DNA from: Bretschneidera sinensis | Taxonomy: Eukaryota; Streptophyta; Magnoliopsida; Brassicales; Akaniaceae | DNA: 64,000 nt | NCBI GenBank assembly: GCA_023935145.1 | Contig: CM043702.1 | Location: 77,903,320-77,967,319, forward strand | Direction of reading: 5' to 3' | In this document: positions 10,691 through 21,949 of the stretch, one piece after another | How positions within the stretch are numbered: the first letter of the stretch is position 1 | Layout of the letters: every line of letters begins with the position of its first letter | Translations under genes and position numbers: made by a program | The notes under the pieces: model-generated | Database searches by the model: none | Told to the model about the DNA's origin: nothing | The model's input: the letters and a program-made list of their open reading frames with translations, nothing else

Positions 10691-10699
10691 GGACCTAGG

Positions 10700-11206
10700 T
10701 TATCCGAAATACTTTGAACTTGGCAGCGAGTTTTTGGTATTCTCTAGGTCATGGGTGATCTTCTCTCCTCGGGCTTTGAATTCTCCGCTAATCTGGTTCA
10801 CTACTAACTGTGAGTCATTGTATGTGTCTAGGGCTTCGACGGTCATCCCCTTAGCCAACTTCATTTCAGTAAGTAATGCCTCATACTCTGCTTCATTGTT
10901 GGAGGCTCTGAATCCAAACCTTAAGGCGTACTCAATGGTGAAACTGTATGGGCTATATAGGATGAGCCCAGCATCGCTTCTGGTGCTGTTAGAGGATCCA
11001 TCAACATGGAGGGTAAATTGTCGAACTTTCTCGACCATCTCGAGGTCTAAGGTTAGGTTTAATTTGCCTTGGAGGGTTATCTCTATGATAAATTCTGTGA
11101 GAGCCTGAGCCTTGATGGCTTTACAGGGATAATACCGGATGTTGAACTCTCTGAACTCTACAGACCACTTGACCATCCTTCCGGAGACATCCGACTTGTG
11201 GAGCAC
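10700..11206 (-). pseudogene. Tat-A second RNase H domain (aRNH)
   Basis: A 168-codon open stretch includes LHVDGSSNSTRSDAGLILYS, the first catalytic-Asp block of the additional RNase H domain. NNEAEYEALLTEM carries the Glu, and TYNDSQLVVNQI the next Asp. A second RNase H after the usual one is a recognised Tat-lineage feature. The domain itself is open here, but the polyprotein is broken on both sides (the stop at 11206 joins it to the upstream RNase H part). Confidence 0.85.
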
Positions 11207-12340
11207 TTACTTAAGTGGCTGGTCCGTTAAGAGGATGATGCTGTGTGCTTGAAAGTGTGGCCAGAGTTTCCATGCTGTGATCATGAGGGCGTACACCATC
11301 TTTTCTATCGGGAGATACCATGTTTCAGCATCGTGGAGGATCTTGCTTACATAGTACATAGGTATTTGGATGCCCTCTTCCTCTTGGATCAAGATAAAGG
11401 CCACTACTTCCTGTCCGATCGATAGGTATAAGAAGAGTTCTTCGCCGGTGACTAGTTTGGTCAGAAGTGGGGGTGAGCTCAAACATACTTTTAGCTCTTC
11501 GAATGCCTTCTGACATTCTTTGGTCTAGATGAAGTCCTGCGCTTTTTTGATGGCTTTGAAGAAGAGGAGGCACTTCTCTGTGGATTTTGACATGAATCGG
11601 CTAAGTGTGGTTACCTGCCATGTCAATCGTTGCACTTCTCTTACTGTCCGAGGGGGGGTCATGCTGAGGATGGCCTTGATTTTTTTTGGGTTGGTCTCTA
11701 TGCCTTTTTAGGTTACCATGAAGCCGAGGAACTTCCCCCTAGTGACTCTAAAAGCACACTTCATAGGGTTCAGTTTCATTTGATGACGTTGAAGCACCTC
11801 AAATGCTTCCTCCATATCAGCTTCATGGTCTTTGACTTTGACACTTTTGACCAACATATCGTCCACATAGACTTCTATATTCCTCCCGATCTACTCATGG
11901 AAGATCTTGTTTATGAACTGTTGATACGTTGCCCTAGCTTTTTTAAAGCCGAAGAGCATGACCTTATAGCAGTACAATCTCTGGTCGGTGATGAAGGTCG
12001 TTGTCTCTTGATCAGATTCATGCATGAGGATCTGGTTGTAGCAGGAGTAGTCATCCATGAAAGTTAGGAGCTCGTACCCAGACGTTGCATCGACCAGCTG
12101 ATCGATCCATGGCAGCAGAAAGCTATCATTCGGGAAGGCTTTGTTCAGGTCCATGAAATCGATGTAGACTTGACACTTACCATTGGGTTTTTTTACTATC
12201 ACCACGTTGGACACCCAGTCGTGATAATCCGTTTCTCGAAGAAATTCACTGTGAGCAGCTTGTCCACTTCAGCTTTGATGGGGGCCTGTCGTTCGAGGGT
12301 GAACAACCTCTTTTCTGGATGACTATCCTATGGTTTGCAT
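11207..12340 (-). pseudogene. Tat-A reverse transcriptase and RNase H, broken
   Basis: The RT fingers/palm read VIVKKPNGKCQVYIDFMDLN (12205-12145). The first catalytic block is TFMDDYSCYNQI, and the second, EVYVDDMLVKS (about 11875-11845), has an intact YVDD box. The connection and first RNase H continue in SPPLLTKLVTGEELFLYLS (11475 leftward) to PHFQAHSIILLTDQPLK (ending 11210). Stops fall at about 11890, 11710, 11500 and 12215. The domain copies element RNA into cDNA in functional relatives. Confidence 0.85.
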
Positions 12341-12539
12341 CCATGTTTAACTGGTGCACAATCACTTCTAGGCTGATCCCGAGCATTTCTGAAGCCGACC
12401 AGGCTAAGAGATCCTGATTCTTTCAGAGGAGGGAGAGTAGGGATCTTTCCGAGAGGTTGGAGCCGATTTGGACCGTTCGAAAGGCATCTTCACCTATGGA
12501 GACTGCGGTCATTTCTTTATTAGGTTGGCTTTTGGGAAC

Positions 12540-13010
12540 TCTTACTTCGTCTCTAAAGTCCTATACCTCGAGAGGGAGGGCCTTCATCCTTTTTCCTCTT
12601 CTCATGACGTGTAGGTAATAGGAACTAAAGACTTGCTGCTTTCCTCTAACTTCGCCTACTACATCGTCGATGGGGAACTTCATCTTTAAGTGGTAGGTAG
12701 AGATGATCGATTTGAGCTTGTTGAGGGTGGGCCTGTCGAGGATCATGTTGTAGGACGACGGTTGCTTGACCACTAGGAAAACAGTCTGTACAGTGATCGT
12801 TTTAGGGGCTGTACTTATGGTGACTAGGAGGACTATGCTGCCTTTGGTGAACACTGAGCCCCCCGAAAAACCAGAGAGTGGAATGGACACTGGTTCCAGT
12901 TAAGTGTCTTTCAACTGTATTTGTTGGAACGCATCGTAAATCAGGATGTCAATCGAGCTCTAGTTGTTGACCAGGATGCATTTGACATCGTGGTTGGCCA
13001 AAAGAAGGGA
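12540..13010 (-). pseudogene. Tat-A protease, broken at the active site
   Basis: Upstream of the open stretch 12890-12561 the minus strand reads VNN-stop-SSIDILIYDAF at about 12975-12930, where Tat proteases have a D-N-G-S-S catalytic block. Both the Asp and the Gly are lost in this copy. Downstream motifs PLSGFSGGSVFTKGSI and NMILDRPTLNKLKS are well kept and identify the retropepsin-like domain. Confidence 0.8.
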
Positions 13011-13249
13011 GACCACTGACTAATGCCACAGACCTGGCATAGGCCTTTCTCTGTCTCCTGAGGTGCCCCTAACGGCGGGGCCTCTACAGATGGTTTTAAT
13101 GATTTTGGTTGTGGTGGCCTCTGGGCCTCTCTGGCTAGGCCCTTCCCAGTTTGGCCCTAGACTTCCCCGAGGGGGTTGATTTGTCCAGTTTCGACTAGGC
13201 AGACGCTCGAGACTTCTTCAGGGCCGTATGGGCATTCCTTCTTGTCGTG

Positions 13250-14634
13250 GTCTAATGAATTCTTTCAATTGCCCCTTACTGATAAGGGCCTCAATTTGAT
13301 GTTTTAGGGCCAGACACTCTTCGATATCGTGCCCATGGTTTCTGTGGAACCAGCACCACTTGCTTTGATCCCCATTGGAGGATTTTTCTGTCTTAAAGTT
13401 ACATCAAGACGTTGGTTGTAGATGTGTTAAGGGGAGTAAAGCTCTTGAAGTGGCCTGGGGCTTTCTACTTGTTTTCACGGAAAGGTCACTTAGTTGATTC
13501 ACGGTGAGGACTGATAGGGTCTTTCTTCTTTTTCTCTGTGTCCCATTCTCATTCTCTCCTGAAAGCTTGATCATTTTCTGCCAGCATGTACTTCTCCACT
13601 AGCAAAATCTCGTTCATGTTGGTGGGCGATCACCTAGTGAGCTTGGAGCTAAAGATTTTGGACCTTAGTTCGTTTTTTAATGTTAGCATATGGACGTTGG
13701 GATCAAGGTTGGGGATCTCCCAAGCAGCAGAGTTGAACCTCGAAATGTAGGTCCAGAGTTGGATGATGTTGAATAAGAACTCCGAGGTCTTTCTAAGTCC
13801 TTTACTGCTGAGGAAGTGGGACGTGAAGGGGTAGCTCAGCTCCCTGAAAGTGCTAATGCTCCCTGGTTTCAAACGAGAGTACCAAGTTTCAACTACCCTC
13901 TCGAGTTTCAGGGGGAATTCTCTGCACATTACGAGATCAAAATGTTGATGCAGCTTCATAGTAGTCTTATAGTGTTGGAGATGATCCAAGGGGTCTGCTG
14001 AACCGTCATAGGGTTTGATTTGGGGCATTCGGAAGTTTGGCGGGAGCGGAGCTTCAAGGACCTCTTGGGTGAAGGGTGGGTATCGAACATTGAGCTCGTC
14101 TAAGACACTGTGGTTTGGGTACTTGAGTACTTTGTCGATTTGTTCCTCCATTTCCTTGATCTGTCTATCAAGGTCGAGGTTGCCCCTGGAGGAGGGGCTC
14201 CCTTTAGGTTTGACGGTGTGAGGTTGTGATGACTTCGCCGTGGAACAGTTGTCGATGGTGAGCCCACAGCTAGCAGGGCTCGTGCGTCTAGTATTTTGTC
14301 GAGAAGGCGTGCGGGAGGGCTGGTGAACCCCTCTCCGGACCTCAGCGGCGAGGTCGGTTACCAGACGCGAGAGTTCCACGAACTATGCTTGGAGAATAGG
14401 AATAATGGGATGTGTTGCAGCGGCTCCTTGGAGATTTTCTGATGGGTCAATTTTCGTGTGGCAGGGGCGTTGGGTCTCGGGAAGGGGCTGTGGGTTGCCA
14501 CTAGAGGAACTTTGTTCGGACATAGTAGGGAGTCTTGACTCAGACCGTTGGCTATGCGCACTGTTTTGTGTAGGTATGGCGCCGGCCCCGGCGACTTCTT
14601 TGCCGGTATTCTTCATGGTATTTCTGGGTGGCAT
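13250..14634 (-). pseudogene. Tat-A gag, broken
   Basis: The start is taken as the ATG at 14634 (MPPRNTMKN), because Tat-B has the same position, mutated to ATA, in front of PPKS. An in-frame TAG at 14383-14385 separates the N-terminal part from a 249-codon stretch holding the capsid-type gag domain (FTQEVLEAPLPPNFRMPQIK, then DPLDHLQHYKTTMKLH). It stops at 13630 and resumes in shifted frames. A Tat-type zinc-binding motif, WCWFHRNHGHDIEECLALK, sits at about 13355-13300. Gag forms the particle that packages the RNA. Confidence 0.85.
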
Positions 14635-14692
14635 GGCAACAGATGAGTTCTTTAGACTTTTTACTTTTACTATTAGCGAGAGATGGTGGTTT

Positions 14693-14709
14693 CCCATGGA
14701 CGGTGCCAA
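14693..14709 (-). other. primer binding site of Tat-A
   Basis: Just inside the 5' LTR end the minus strand reads TTGGCACCGTCCATGGG. It resembles the TGGCGCC-type site used by many Tat and Athila elements, usually ascribed to tRNA-Asp, with changes. Its position directly after the LTR supports it. Confidence 0.6.
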
Positions 14710-14711
14710 TC

Positions 14712-15261
14712 TTTTGATGCCCAAAATATGTTGCTGAACTAGAGGTTGATGCTTCAATGCCTGCACAAGGAAATATGGGTGAACTAGGGGATCACCAGAG
14801 GGAAAAAAGTGGGTGATTCCTTTGAGGACACTTTGACGTTCTTGCTAACACAAGGTTTTGAGGAAATGGGGAAAGATGTGATCAGTGCTTTAGTAATGAG
14901 TTTGTAAAAACTGAAGATGATTTGAGTTTGCATACCTAGGACTTTTTATAGCATTCTGGAGGTGAGGTCCCCCACGTGGTAGGGATGGTACGATCCCAGA
15001 GATCCCGTCCTCCGTCGAAAAATCTAGTAGCGTGTCTAAGGATGGCTGTAATCCCTGTAATCAAGCTTTCATGTCTGCGTGGGGAGTCCATGAGTGGAGG
15101 CGACTACCCACGGCTTTGCCAATGTGTTACTATACCGTTTGATGAGGATTGTCCACGTGTCACTGTGCTATTCAGTAAGAACCTCCTATGTGTCGCTAGG
15201 TTATTGGATGAGGATCATCCATGTGTCGTCGTGCTATTGGGTAAGAACCGCCTACGTGTCG
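14712..15261 (-). repeat. 5' LTR of Tat-A, inner part (split by Tek-A)
   Basis: It is colinear with the 3' LTR at 1255-1800. It has the TATA box at 14942-14951, the G-box at 14972-14979 and part of the 33-bp array. It breaks at 15261 where Tek-A inserted, and the missing part is found at 28753-28861. Confidence 0.9.
15257..15261. repeat. left target site duplication of Tek-A (tgtcg)
   Basis: The bases tgtcg precede the LTR start TGTAATACTC and recur at 28753-28757 directly after the Tek-A 3' LTR. Confidence 0.85.
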
Positions 15262-16245
15262 TGTAATACTCGTGTTCTTAGAGTATAGGTAAAGAACTAA
15301 TTTGATAAATATGATAGGGAATTAATATATATATATATATACACGTGAAATATTTATTATTGAATAAAATAATTATTTTGAAAAAAAAATGGACGTATAG
15401 TGTTGTAAAGAAAAAGAAAAAGGAAAAAAAAAATTGAAGCGTCCAAGTTTGGCAGACAAAGGAAAAAGTAAAAGGAAAAAGGAACAAAAAAAAAAATAGG
15501 AAAAAGAAAAAAGAATAAAAAAATGGGAAAGTGGTATTAACACCTTGAATACAGGTGTTAACAAATTGCCAACATGTAATTGCATGTTGGACAGGCAGAA
15601 ATCCAAAAACGGTGGGCGGTTAGTATATTATAAATATATATATACACACTTTTTACTTATTTTAATTATTCTTACAAAATCTTGTTTAGTTTCCTTCTTT
15701 CTTTAATTCAAACTATTTTATTTCTTTAAACACTTAATAACTGAAAGAAAGGTAGAAATGATAAAATTTTGAAGAGGTTTACGGGAGAAATTCTAAGATA
15801 GTCGAGGAAAGCTTTAAGAAAAACCAAAGGTAATAATGGGAATTTTATTTTTGAAATTTAGCATGCATGAAATTTCTCAGAAATCAATGTAGGAACTTTT
15901 AAAGGGTATGAATTCTAGAATAATTGATGAATAAATTATAAATTTTAATATAAAAATTATATCAAGTGCTGGTGAACAACAATCGGGTGAAATTGCTGAA
16001 AAGAGCAGGAAAGCAAAGGAAGTGATCCACGGATAGTTTTAAGTACTACGTGGTGAGTTAGATTTACTTTTAGTAATCGAGATAAATATAAAATATACAT
16101 TGATGATATTTGAATTAATTATTAACCTTTGATTTGATGATAGATGAAAGTTGGTTGATGGGTACGATAGGAATAATTGATATGTTAGAGATTTATTATA
16201 TAGAAGTAATATTATTGAAATAATGAGTTGATTAAATAATAAAGG

Positions 16246-16612
16246 GATAAACGAAAACCGTGACAGTCCGTATATGCTAGTGATAAATGAAAACCGTGAC
16301 ATTTGGTATATGTTGGTGATAAATTAAAACCGTGACAACCGATATATGCTGATGATTAATGAAATCCGTGACAGTCAATATATACTAGGATAAATGAAAA
16401 CCGTGATAGCCAGTATATGCTGGAGATAAATGAAAACCGTGACAACTGGTATATGCAGGAGATAAATGAAAATCGTGACAGTCGATATATGCAGGAGATA
16501 AATGAAAACCATGACAGTTGATATATGCAGGAGATAAATGAAAACTGTGACAGCCGATATATGCTGGAGATAAATGAAAACCGTGACAACCGGTATATGC
16601 TAGAGACAAAAG
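16246..16612. repeat. 36-bp tandem array in the Tek-A 5' LTR
   Basis: About ten units of GATAAATGAAAACCGTGACA plus GCCGGTATATGCTGGA-like sequence stand head to tail. The 3' LTR has only about four units (27815-27958), so copy number changed after insertion or during replication. The open minus-strand frames across it are 12-residue repeats without meaning. Confidence 0.85.
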
Positions 16613-17008
16613 AATCGGGAAAACAGCCGGTCTAAGATAAAAACATGTCGACATGTGGGAAGACGTTCCCAAATAATAATTCATGCATTGCATCTATTTT
16701 AAATTTTGATTATTATTGTTCGAGGTGCTAAAATATTATTCTAATTGTAAATTTATTGATAAATGAATGAGTCTCACAGAGAGACAAACATGATAAGAAA
16801 GAAATATGAAAGTATGATATGATAAGGATTATTTGAGTGATTGATTATATGACGTGAACTTCATAACGAGGTAATTAGGAGATTGAATACTGGAAAACAA
16901 AAAACATTAAAAATAAAAAATAACAAGAAATATGAAAAACAATAAAAACAAAAAGATATGTTGTGGGGTGCCGCCCATGAGCGCTAAGTTTAACGTCTTC
17001 GGCCAGAC

Positions 17009-18190
17009 TCAAGTGTCACCTAGACCAAGGAAAACATGCTTTAAACCCTTAGGCAGAGGCTTTAATTCAACTTTGGGTGCTTCTGCACTTGAAAGAATTT
17101 GTTTTACACTTCTCTCAAGAAACTCCTCAAACTTCAGTTGCCATGCCCGAGTGCTATAATCTTGAGTTCTATCAAAAATAACACAAACATTAACTACATC
17201 AGATGGATCACTAATAGAATCAAACTCAAAATTAACAAGAAAATACTCAAAGGGATCAAAATCATTAGCTATAGAAACTCCCTTATCCATGAGTGAGTCA
17301 GTCATGTATACCTGATGGCTCTCGTCATCATCTTCTAGCTGTTTTGCAATATGGAAGATATTCACCTCGAGGGTCATGTTTCCAAAAGAAAGCTTCATGA
17401 GCCCATTCCTACAATTAATAAGAGCATTAGCAGTGGTAAGGAAAGGCTTACTTAAAATCAAAGGAATTTTAGAAGTAGTATCAATAACAGAGCTAGTGTC
17501 AAGGATTAGGAAATCAACAGGACAATAAAATTTGTCAATTTGAATTAGAACATCCTCTATCACACCCTGGGGTACTTTGACTGAATGGTCAGCCAATTGC
17601 AATACAACTGTGGTTGGTTTGATTTCTCCCAACCCCAACTGTAAATTAATAGAATATGGCATTAGATTCACACTAGCTCCTAAATCTAGCAAAGCTTGCC
17701 CAACCTCATGATTTCCAATGCTGCATACAATGGTTGGACAACCAGGATCCTTGTACTTGGGAGGAATCTGCTACTCAATTAGAGCACTAACTTGCTCTGT
17801 CAGGAATGTTGTCTTCTTCGTATGGTGCTTCCTCTTAACTGTACACAAATCCTTAAGAACTTTTGCATAAGTAAGAACTTGTTTAATCACATGCAAAAGA
17901 GGAAGATTGATTTTTACTTGCCTTAGATTCTCTAGGATTTCATTATTTGGATCCAGAGTTCACTTACTTGATTTTAAAGCTTGAGGGAATGGAACCTTAA
18001 CAGGAATCTTTGTCACCTCAAGTTCCTTAGGCAGCTCGGCATCACTACTATCTTAACCCTTTTCCACATCCTCTGATTTGTTCGTTGTTAGGATGTGTAA
18101 TGACTTACCACTTTGTGTCATAATGGCATTCACATCCTTCAAATTCTTTTGCTGACCATGGGGTGTGGACTGAGCTTGAGAAGGAAACTT
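17009..18190 (-). pseudogene. Ath-B protease region of gag-protease
   Basis: A 227-codon open stretch (17692-17009) starts with MLDLGASVNLMPYS, the Athila retropepsin active site, followed by LQLADHSVKVPQGVIEDVLI and the IPLILSKPFL block. The lead-in reads leftward from 18190 (LPLLHVIKQVLTYAKVLKDL and PPKYKDPGCPTI) with a few stops. The end of the frame (LKHVFLGLGD) is where an RT would normally begin. Here it runs into 3' untranslated sequence. The catalytic D-L-G-A-S is intact. Confidence 0.85.
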
Positions 18191-18193
18191 ACC

Positions 18194-19545
18194 TCACTCA
18201 TTCACACTAAAGGAGCTCATCAATTTGGACACTTGGCTCTTTATCTCCTTATTTTCTTCAACAACCTGCGTAATCAACAATTCACATCTTTGGTTAGTCT
18301 TAACCTGTGCCTCAATAAAAGCATGGAAAGTGTCTTCTAAAGAACTCCTAGAAGATGCAGGTGCATGATATGGTGCAGGATATGATCTAGGGGGTTGTGC
18401 AGGCGGCTGATTTTCAGGCTTCCAGCTAAAATTGGGGTGATTACGCCACCTTGGATTATAGGTATCAGAGAAAGGTGAAAAAGGCTTCTTGTACATACTT
18501 AAGGCATTACATTGTTCCTCAAATATCCCTCTCATCTCAGCAAATGTTGGACACTCTTGAGCAAGATGATCTACCCCGCCACACACAAAACATGGTCCAA
18601 AAGACTCTGAATGATTAGCTATGTGTGTTAGCTTTAAGTCCTTAGTCTTTAACACATCTAGCTCCCTAGTGAGCATCTCGACCTTAGACTTTAGGTTATC
18701 ATCTTCCCTAAGATGGTAAATTCCACCACCATTTGGGTTTCCTGTAGGTCATGAGGTCATGACCTATTTGTGCTTTCAGTAGTATTAGGTCCAGTCCAAG
18801 TGTGAGCGTTTTCAACAAGCTCATTGAGGTATTTTATGGCCTCATCAGGATCTTTCTATAAGAACTCAGCATTACACATCATCTCCACAAATTGGCACTC
18901 TCTAGGTGTAAGTCTCTCATAAAAATAGCTCACTAAGCACCAATTCCCATACCTGTGGTGAGGACACATACTCAACAACTCCTTAAATCTCTCCCACGAC
19001 TGATACAAAGTCTCACTGTCCTTTTGTGCAAAGGTGGAGAATTGCCTTTTTAAAGTGTTGGTCTTATGTTGGGGAAAGTATGTATTAAAGAAAACCTGAG
19101 TCATCTCATTCCACGACCCAATAGATCGTGGTCTCAGTGAGTATAGCCAACTCTTAGCTCTATCTTTCAAAGAGAAAGGAAAGAACTTAAGTCTCACAAT
19201 GTCATCAATTGCATTTTGACTATGAAAAGTCGCAACTACTTCCTCAAACTCCTTAATGTGCACATATGGGTTTTCATTTTCCAAGCCATGGAATGTAGGG
19301 AGTAACTGTATCACCCCTGTTTTAAAATCTAGCTAGCGAGTATTAGCTGGAAACATGATGCATGATGGTGTGGCTATATGTGTAGGGTGGAGGTAATCCT
19401 GAAGGTTCCAAGTAGGTTGATCTTCGTGTTCACTCCTTTCTTCAGGACCAGATGGATTGTCAAATAAAGGATTTAAAAAATTTGATTCTGACTCTAGCAC
19501 AGGCTTACAAGCAAATCTACCCAAGGTATCTCTATATCTGTGCAT
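18194..19545 (-). pseudogene. Ath-B gag, broken by a few stops
   Basis: The capsid-type domain (19314-18856) begins MIQLLPTFHGLENENPYVHI and includes LKFFPFSLKDRAKSWLYSL. The nucleocapsid part (18676-18194) has an intact CX2CX4HX4C knuckle, CFVCGGVDHLAQEC. The N-terminal part is at 19545-19333. Stops separate the three parts. By eye about 85-90% of residues match the Ath-C gag at 43570-44739. Confidence 0.85.
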
Positions 19546-19683
19546 GCAAGGTAATAAAATAATAATAAAATACTGTAAAAAGAAAGAAGGGAAAAAAAAT
19601 AGTGCAGCAAGCTAAAAGAAGGAACAAAGTTACCACCTTTACAAACTACTGAAAAGAAAAACTATCTAGCAATTCTTCTACCG

Positions 19684-19706
19684 TCTCCCCGGCAGCAGCG
19701 CCGAAA
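19684..19706 (-). other. primer binding site of Ath-B
   Basis: The minus strand reads CGGCGCTGCTGCCGGGGA just inside the LTR. It is close to the TGGCGCCGTTGCCGGGGA form usual for Athila elements primed by tRNA-Asp. Confidence 0.7.
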
Positions 19707-20678
19707 TTTGATTACGCCTAAAGAATAATGCGGTAGTTATAGCATAACTTTGGGGTGTCGATTCCATAGAGAGATGGATTAAAAGAATAGTAGAAGGAAC
19801 AAAGAAACTAAAGAAAAATATCAAATGATTAATGAAGAACAAAGATTAATTTTAAATGCAAATTAAAGTAAAGAAAAGTGACTAACAGAGAAAGTACTCA
19901 AATTTGACAAACAGTAAAGCGTTGGGAATCCCTTGCACAAATATGGTATTTGAATTATTCTTAATTCATTGAATAACTCAATTGGGAACTCAATTTTGAA
20001 AATTCTCAATCGGAAGGTGTAGATTTATAAACCAAGATTAACCCACATTTAACCCTTTGAAAAATCATTCACCACTTTTAAAATACATAAATTATTATCA
20101 CTATTGAGAAAATCCAACGACGACAATATACTCAGGAAGTGATATTGCAGCAAAGAATTAAATCAATATAGATAAATAATTTATCCTTACATAATCAAAG
20201 AGCTAATCCATTCAATAGAAAAAGCATGACTAAATCCATAAACCGAATAAATTATATGATTATTCGGAGAAGAAAACATCACCAATAAATTGAGAATGAT
20301 AAAACAAAAGAGTTTTAATAATTGAAAAATCAAATATATAAATTAAAAATAAACAAAAATACCATCTACGGTGCAAGTTCATCACTAGCCCCACTTGAGA
20401 ATTTAGTTACCCATAAATATAATGGACAACAAAAATCTCAAGGGAAAAATTAGAGCAAACATGAAAGTGCTAAACATTAAACTTTAAAACTTAAAAGAAA
20501 TAAATTAAAACTAACAATACATGGAGAGAAATTCCACCCGCAGCTGTTGTGCGGTACTTCCCCCAATTGGTAGCAAAATCCTCCACATTGCACCTCTTGG
20601 TAACAAAGCTTCTGAGATTGCACACCTTGGTAGCAAAGCCTCCGAGATTGCACACCCATTTGATGAAGTGAAATGGGG

Positions 20679-20766
20679 CTTTTATAAGGGAACTCCATGA
20701 GTGTAATGTGTTTCCAATTCGATGTGGGATGTGGGATGTAGAATGTGTTTCAAACCGATGTGGGAC
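20679..20766 (-). promoter_or_regulatory. snRNA-type promoter in the Ath-B LTR: two USE motifs and TATA
   Basis: On the minus strand TATAAAAG (20679-20686) is preceded by ATCCCACATCG (20720-20730), with exactly 33 bp between. A second copy, GTCCCACATCG, lies at 20756-20766. RTCCCACATCG is the Upstream Sequence Element of plant U-snRNA genes, where 33-34 bp spacing to TATA specifies Pol II. Ath-C LTRs have the same motif and spacing. Use of the snRNA transcription machinery by these LTRs is inference. Confidence 0.75.
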
Positions 20767-20814
20767 GTGGGATTTAAGCCTTCATATACCCTTCAAAACT
20801 TATGCCCATGCTAA

Positions 20815-21110
20815 AATCACGCACAGCCTGACCTTTGTCTACTAAAACTGCCATAACTTTCTCTAGAAAAATCATATTTACGAGCTGTAAAATTCTCCAG
20901 AAAATAAACATCTAGATCTTTCCAAGCATATATGGCTCATCTCATGTTTCTTCCTGAATCATTACAGTTTAATCCAAAAAAATCACTTCTGCCACGTTGA
21001 AATCACGCATAGCCTGACCTTTGTCTACTAAAACTGCCATAACTTTCTCTAGAAAAATCACATTTATGAGCCATAAATTCCTCAGAAAATAGACGTCCAG
21101 ATCTTTCCAA
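20815..21110. repeat. duplicated block in the Ath-B LTR
   Basis: About 110 bp containing GCACAGCCTGACCTTTGTCT (near 20821) and then TCTTTCCAAGCATATATG occurs twice, about 180 bp apart. It lies upstream of the USE motifs on the minus strand. It looks like a local duplication within U3. Confidence 0.7.
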
Positions 21111-21873
21111 GCATATATGCTCATCTTCTGGTTCTTTCTGAATCAATAAAGTTTAATCCGCAAAAATGACTGATCTGTACGGGCAATTCTAACAATTTAG
21201 TGAAACCCTTTTCCAAGTGCTTGTGAACCTGTAAAACAATGAAAAACAACTCAAAGTAACAAATTCCTAAGATAAACATATAACAACCTAGAAAAACACA
21301 GTAAACACAAAAATGAGATAAAATAGGATGAAATAACATAAACTAAGAGCTTAACAAGTCTCAAGGTAATTAAATATATGAGAAAAAGAGATTGATAATG
21401 GATGGGGATTATGATATAAGTAGTGATAATAGAATTCTATTATCAAATTATATGAGATATAGATGAATGAATATTGGAAGACTATTTATACAAATTGAAT
21501 ACTTCTAGTAAATTTAATTCACTAAGTTTGTGAAGCTCACTCCTCATTATTAAATAATTTTAGGTAGCAGGCAAGTCAAGTAGATTGGTGAGCTTATTTT
21601 CAAACTGAGTCATTATCTGTAAACAATGTGGTCCATATCCTCAGACTAATGAGAAAGAAAAAAATATTTGTAAATATTCATGTATACTGTATTGTTTATA
21701 CTGTTCAGTTGAGATCTGAATGAAATAACTCCCCTGATAAGGGTTGAGAATTTATGTATGTAGATATTTCAGTTGATATTTTTATATTATTGCATATATG
21801 TGTCGTGCTGGGATTTTAAAAAGTGACGACACCGTCTTAGGGGTGGCTAACCTGGGATTGGTCATTACAATTT

Positions 21874-21885
21874 TGGTATCAGAGC
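21874..21885 (+). other. primer binding site of Tek-A (tRNA-Met)
   Basis: TGGTATCAGAGC lies four bases after the 5' LTR end and is complementary to the 3' end of plant initiator tRNA-Met. Confidence 0.9.
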
Positions 21886-21949
21886 ATTAGGTTTTATGAT
21901 TATGTAGGCTGCATAAAAAGAAAGAAAGTTGAAGATTAAAATAGATTAT

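Larger units (their letters stand above)
16885..21356 (-). mobile_element. Ath-B: non-autonomous Athila-like element, 3' end missing
   Basis: On the minus strand it has a 5' LTR (19709-21356), a tRNA-Asp-like primer site, gag and protease. It then passes straight into 3' untranslated sequence (about 16995-16885), without RT, RNase H or integrase. The left end is a truncation inside that untranslated region; the 3' LTR and target duplication are gone. Ath-C shows the same jump from coding to untranslated sequence, so the RT-integrase loss is probably ancestral. Tek-A LTR sequence resumes at 21357. Confidence 0.85.
19709..21356 (-). repeat. 5' LTR of Ath-B (1648 bp)
   Basis: On the plus strand it runs from TGATTACGCC to CTTAACA. 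Only the stretch next to the primer site resembles the Ath-C LTR closely, so it is a separate family. It holds two copies of a roughly 110-bp block (about 20815-20930 and 20995-21110) and the USE/TATA promoter at 20679-20766. Confidence 0.85.
15262..21869 (+). repeat. 5' LTR of Tek-A, interrupted by Ath-B
   Basis: It starts TGTAATACTC and ends GGTCATTACA. It is colinear with 26562-28752 except for the Ath-B insertion (16885-21356) and a longer 36-bp tandem array. Its first 400 bp contain a (TA)n run and long A/G-rich low-complexity tracts, also present in the 3' copy. Confidence 0.9.

Noticed and set aside
10414..12067. Plus-strand frames over the Tat-A pol region
   Set aside because: They are shadows of the well-recognised minus-strand RT, RNase H and integrase domains.
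16039..16693. Minus-strand frames with 12-residue repeats, and a possible CRISPR-like array
   Set aside because: The 36-bp units are contiguous without spacers and vary along their length, inside an LTR of a plant retrotransposon. This is a simple tandem repeat.
21874..21885. tRNA gene suggested by a tRNA-like match
   Set aside because: It is only the 12-nt complement of a tRNA 3' end next to an LTR, a primer binding site.
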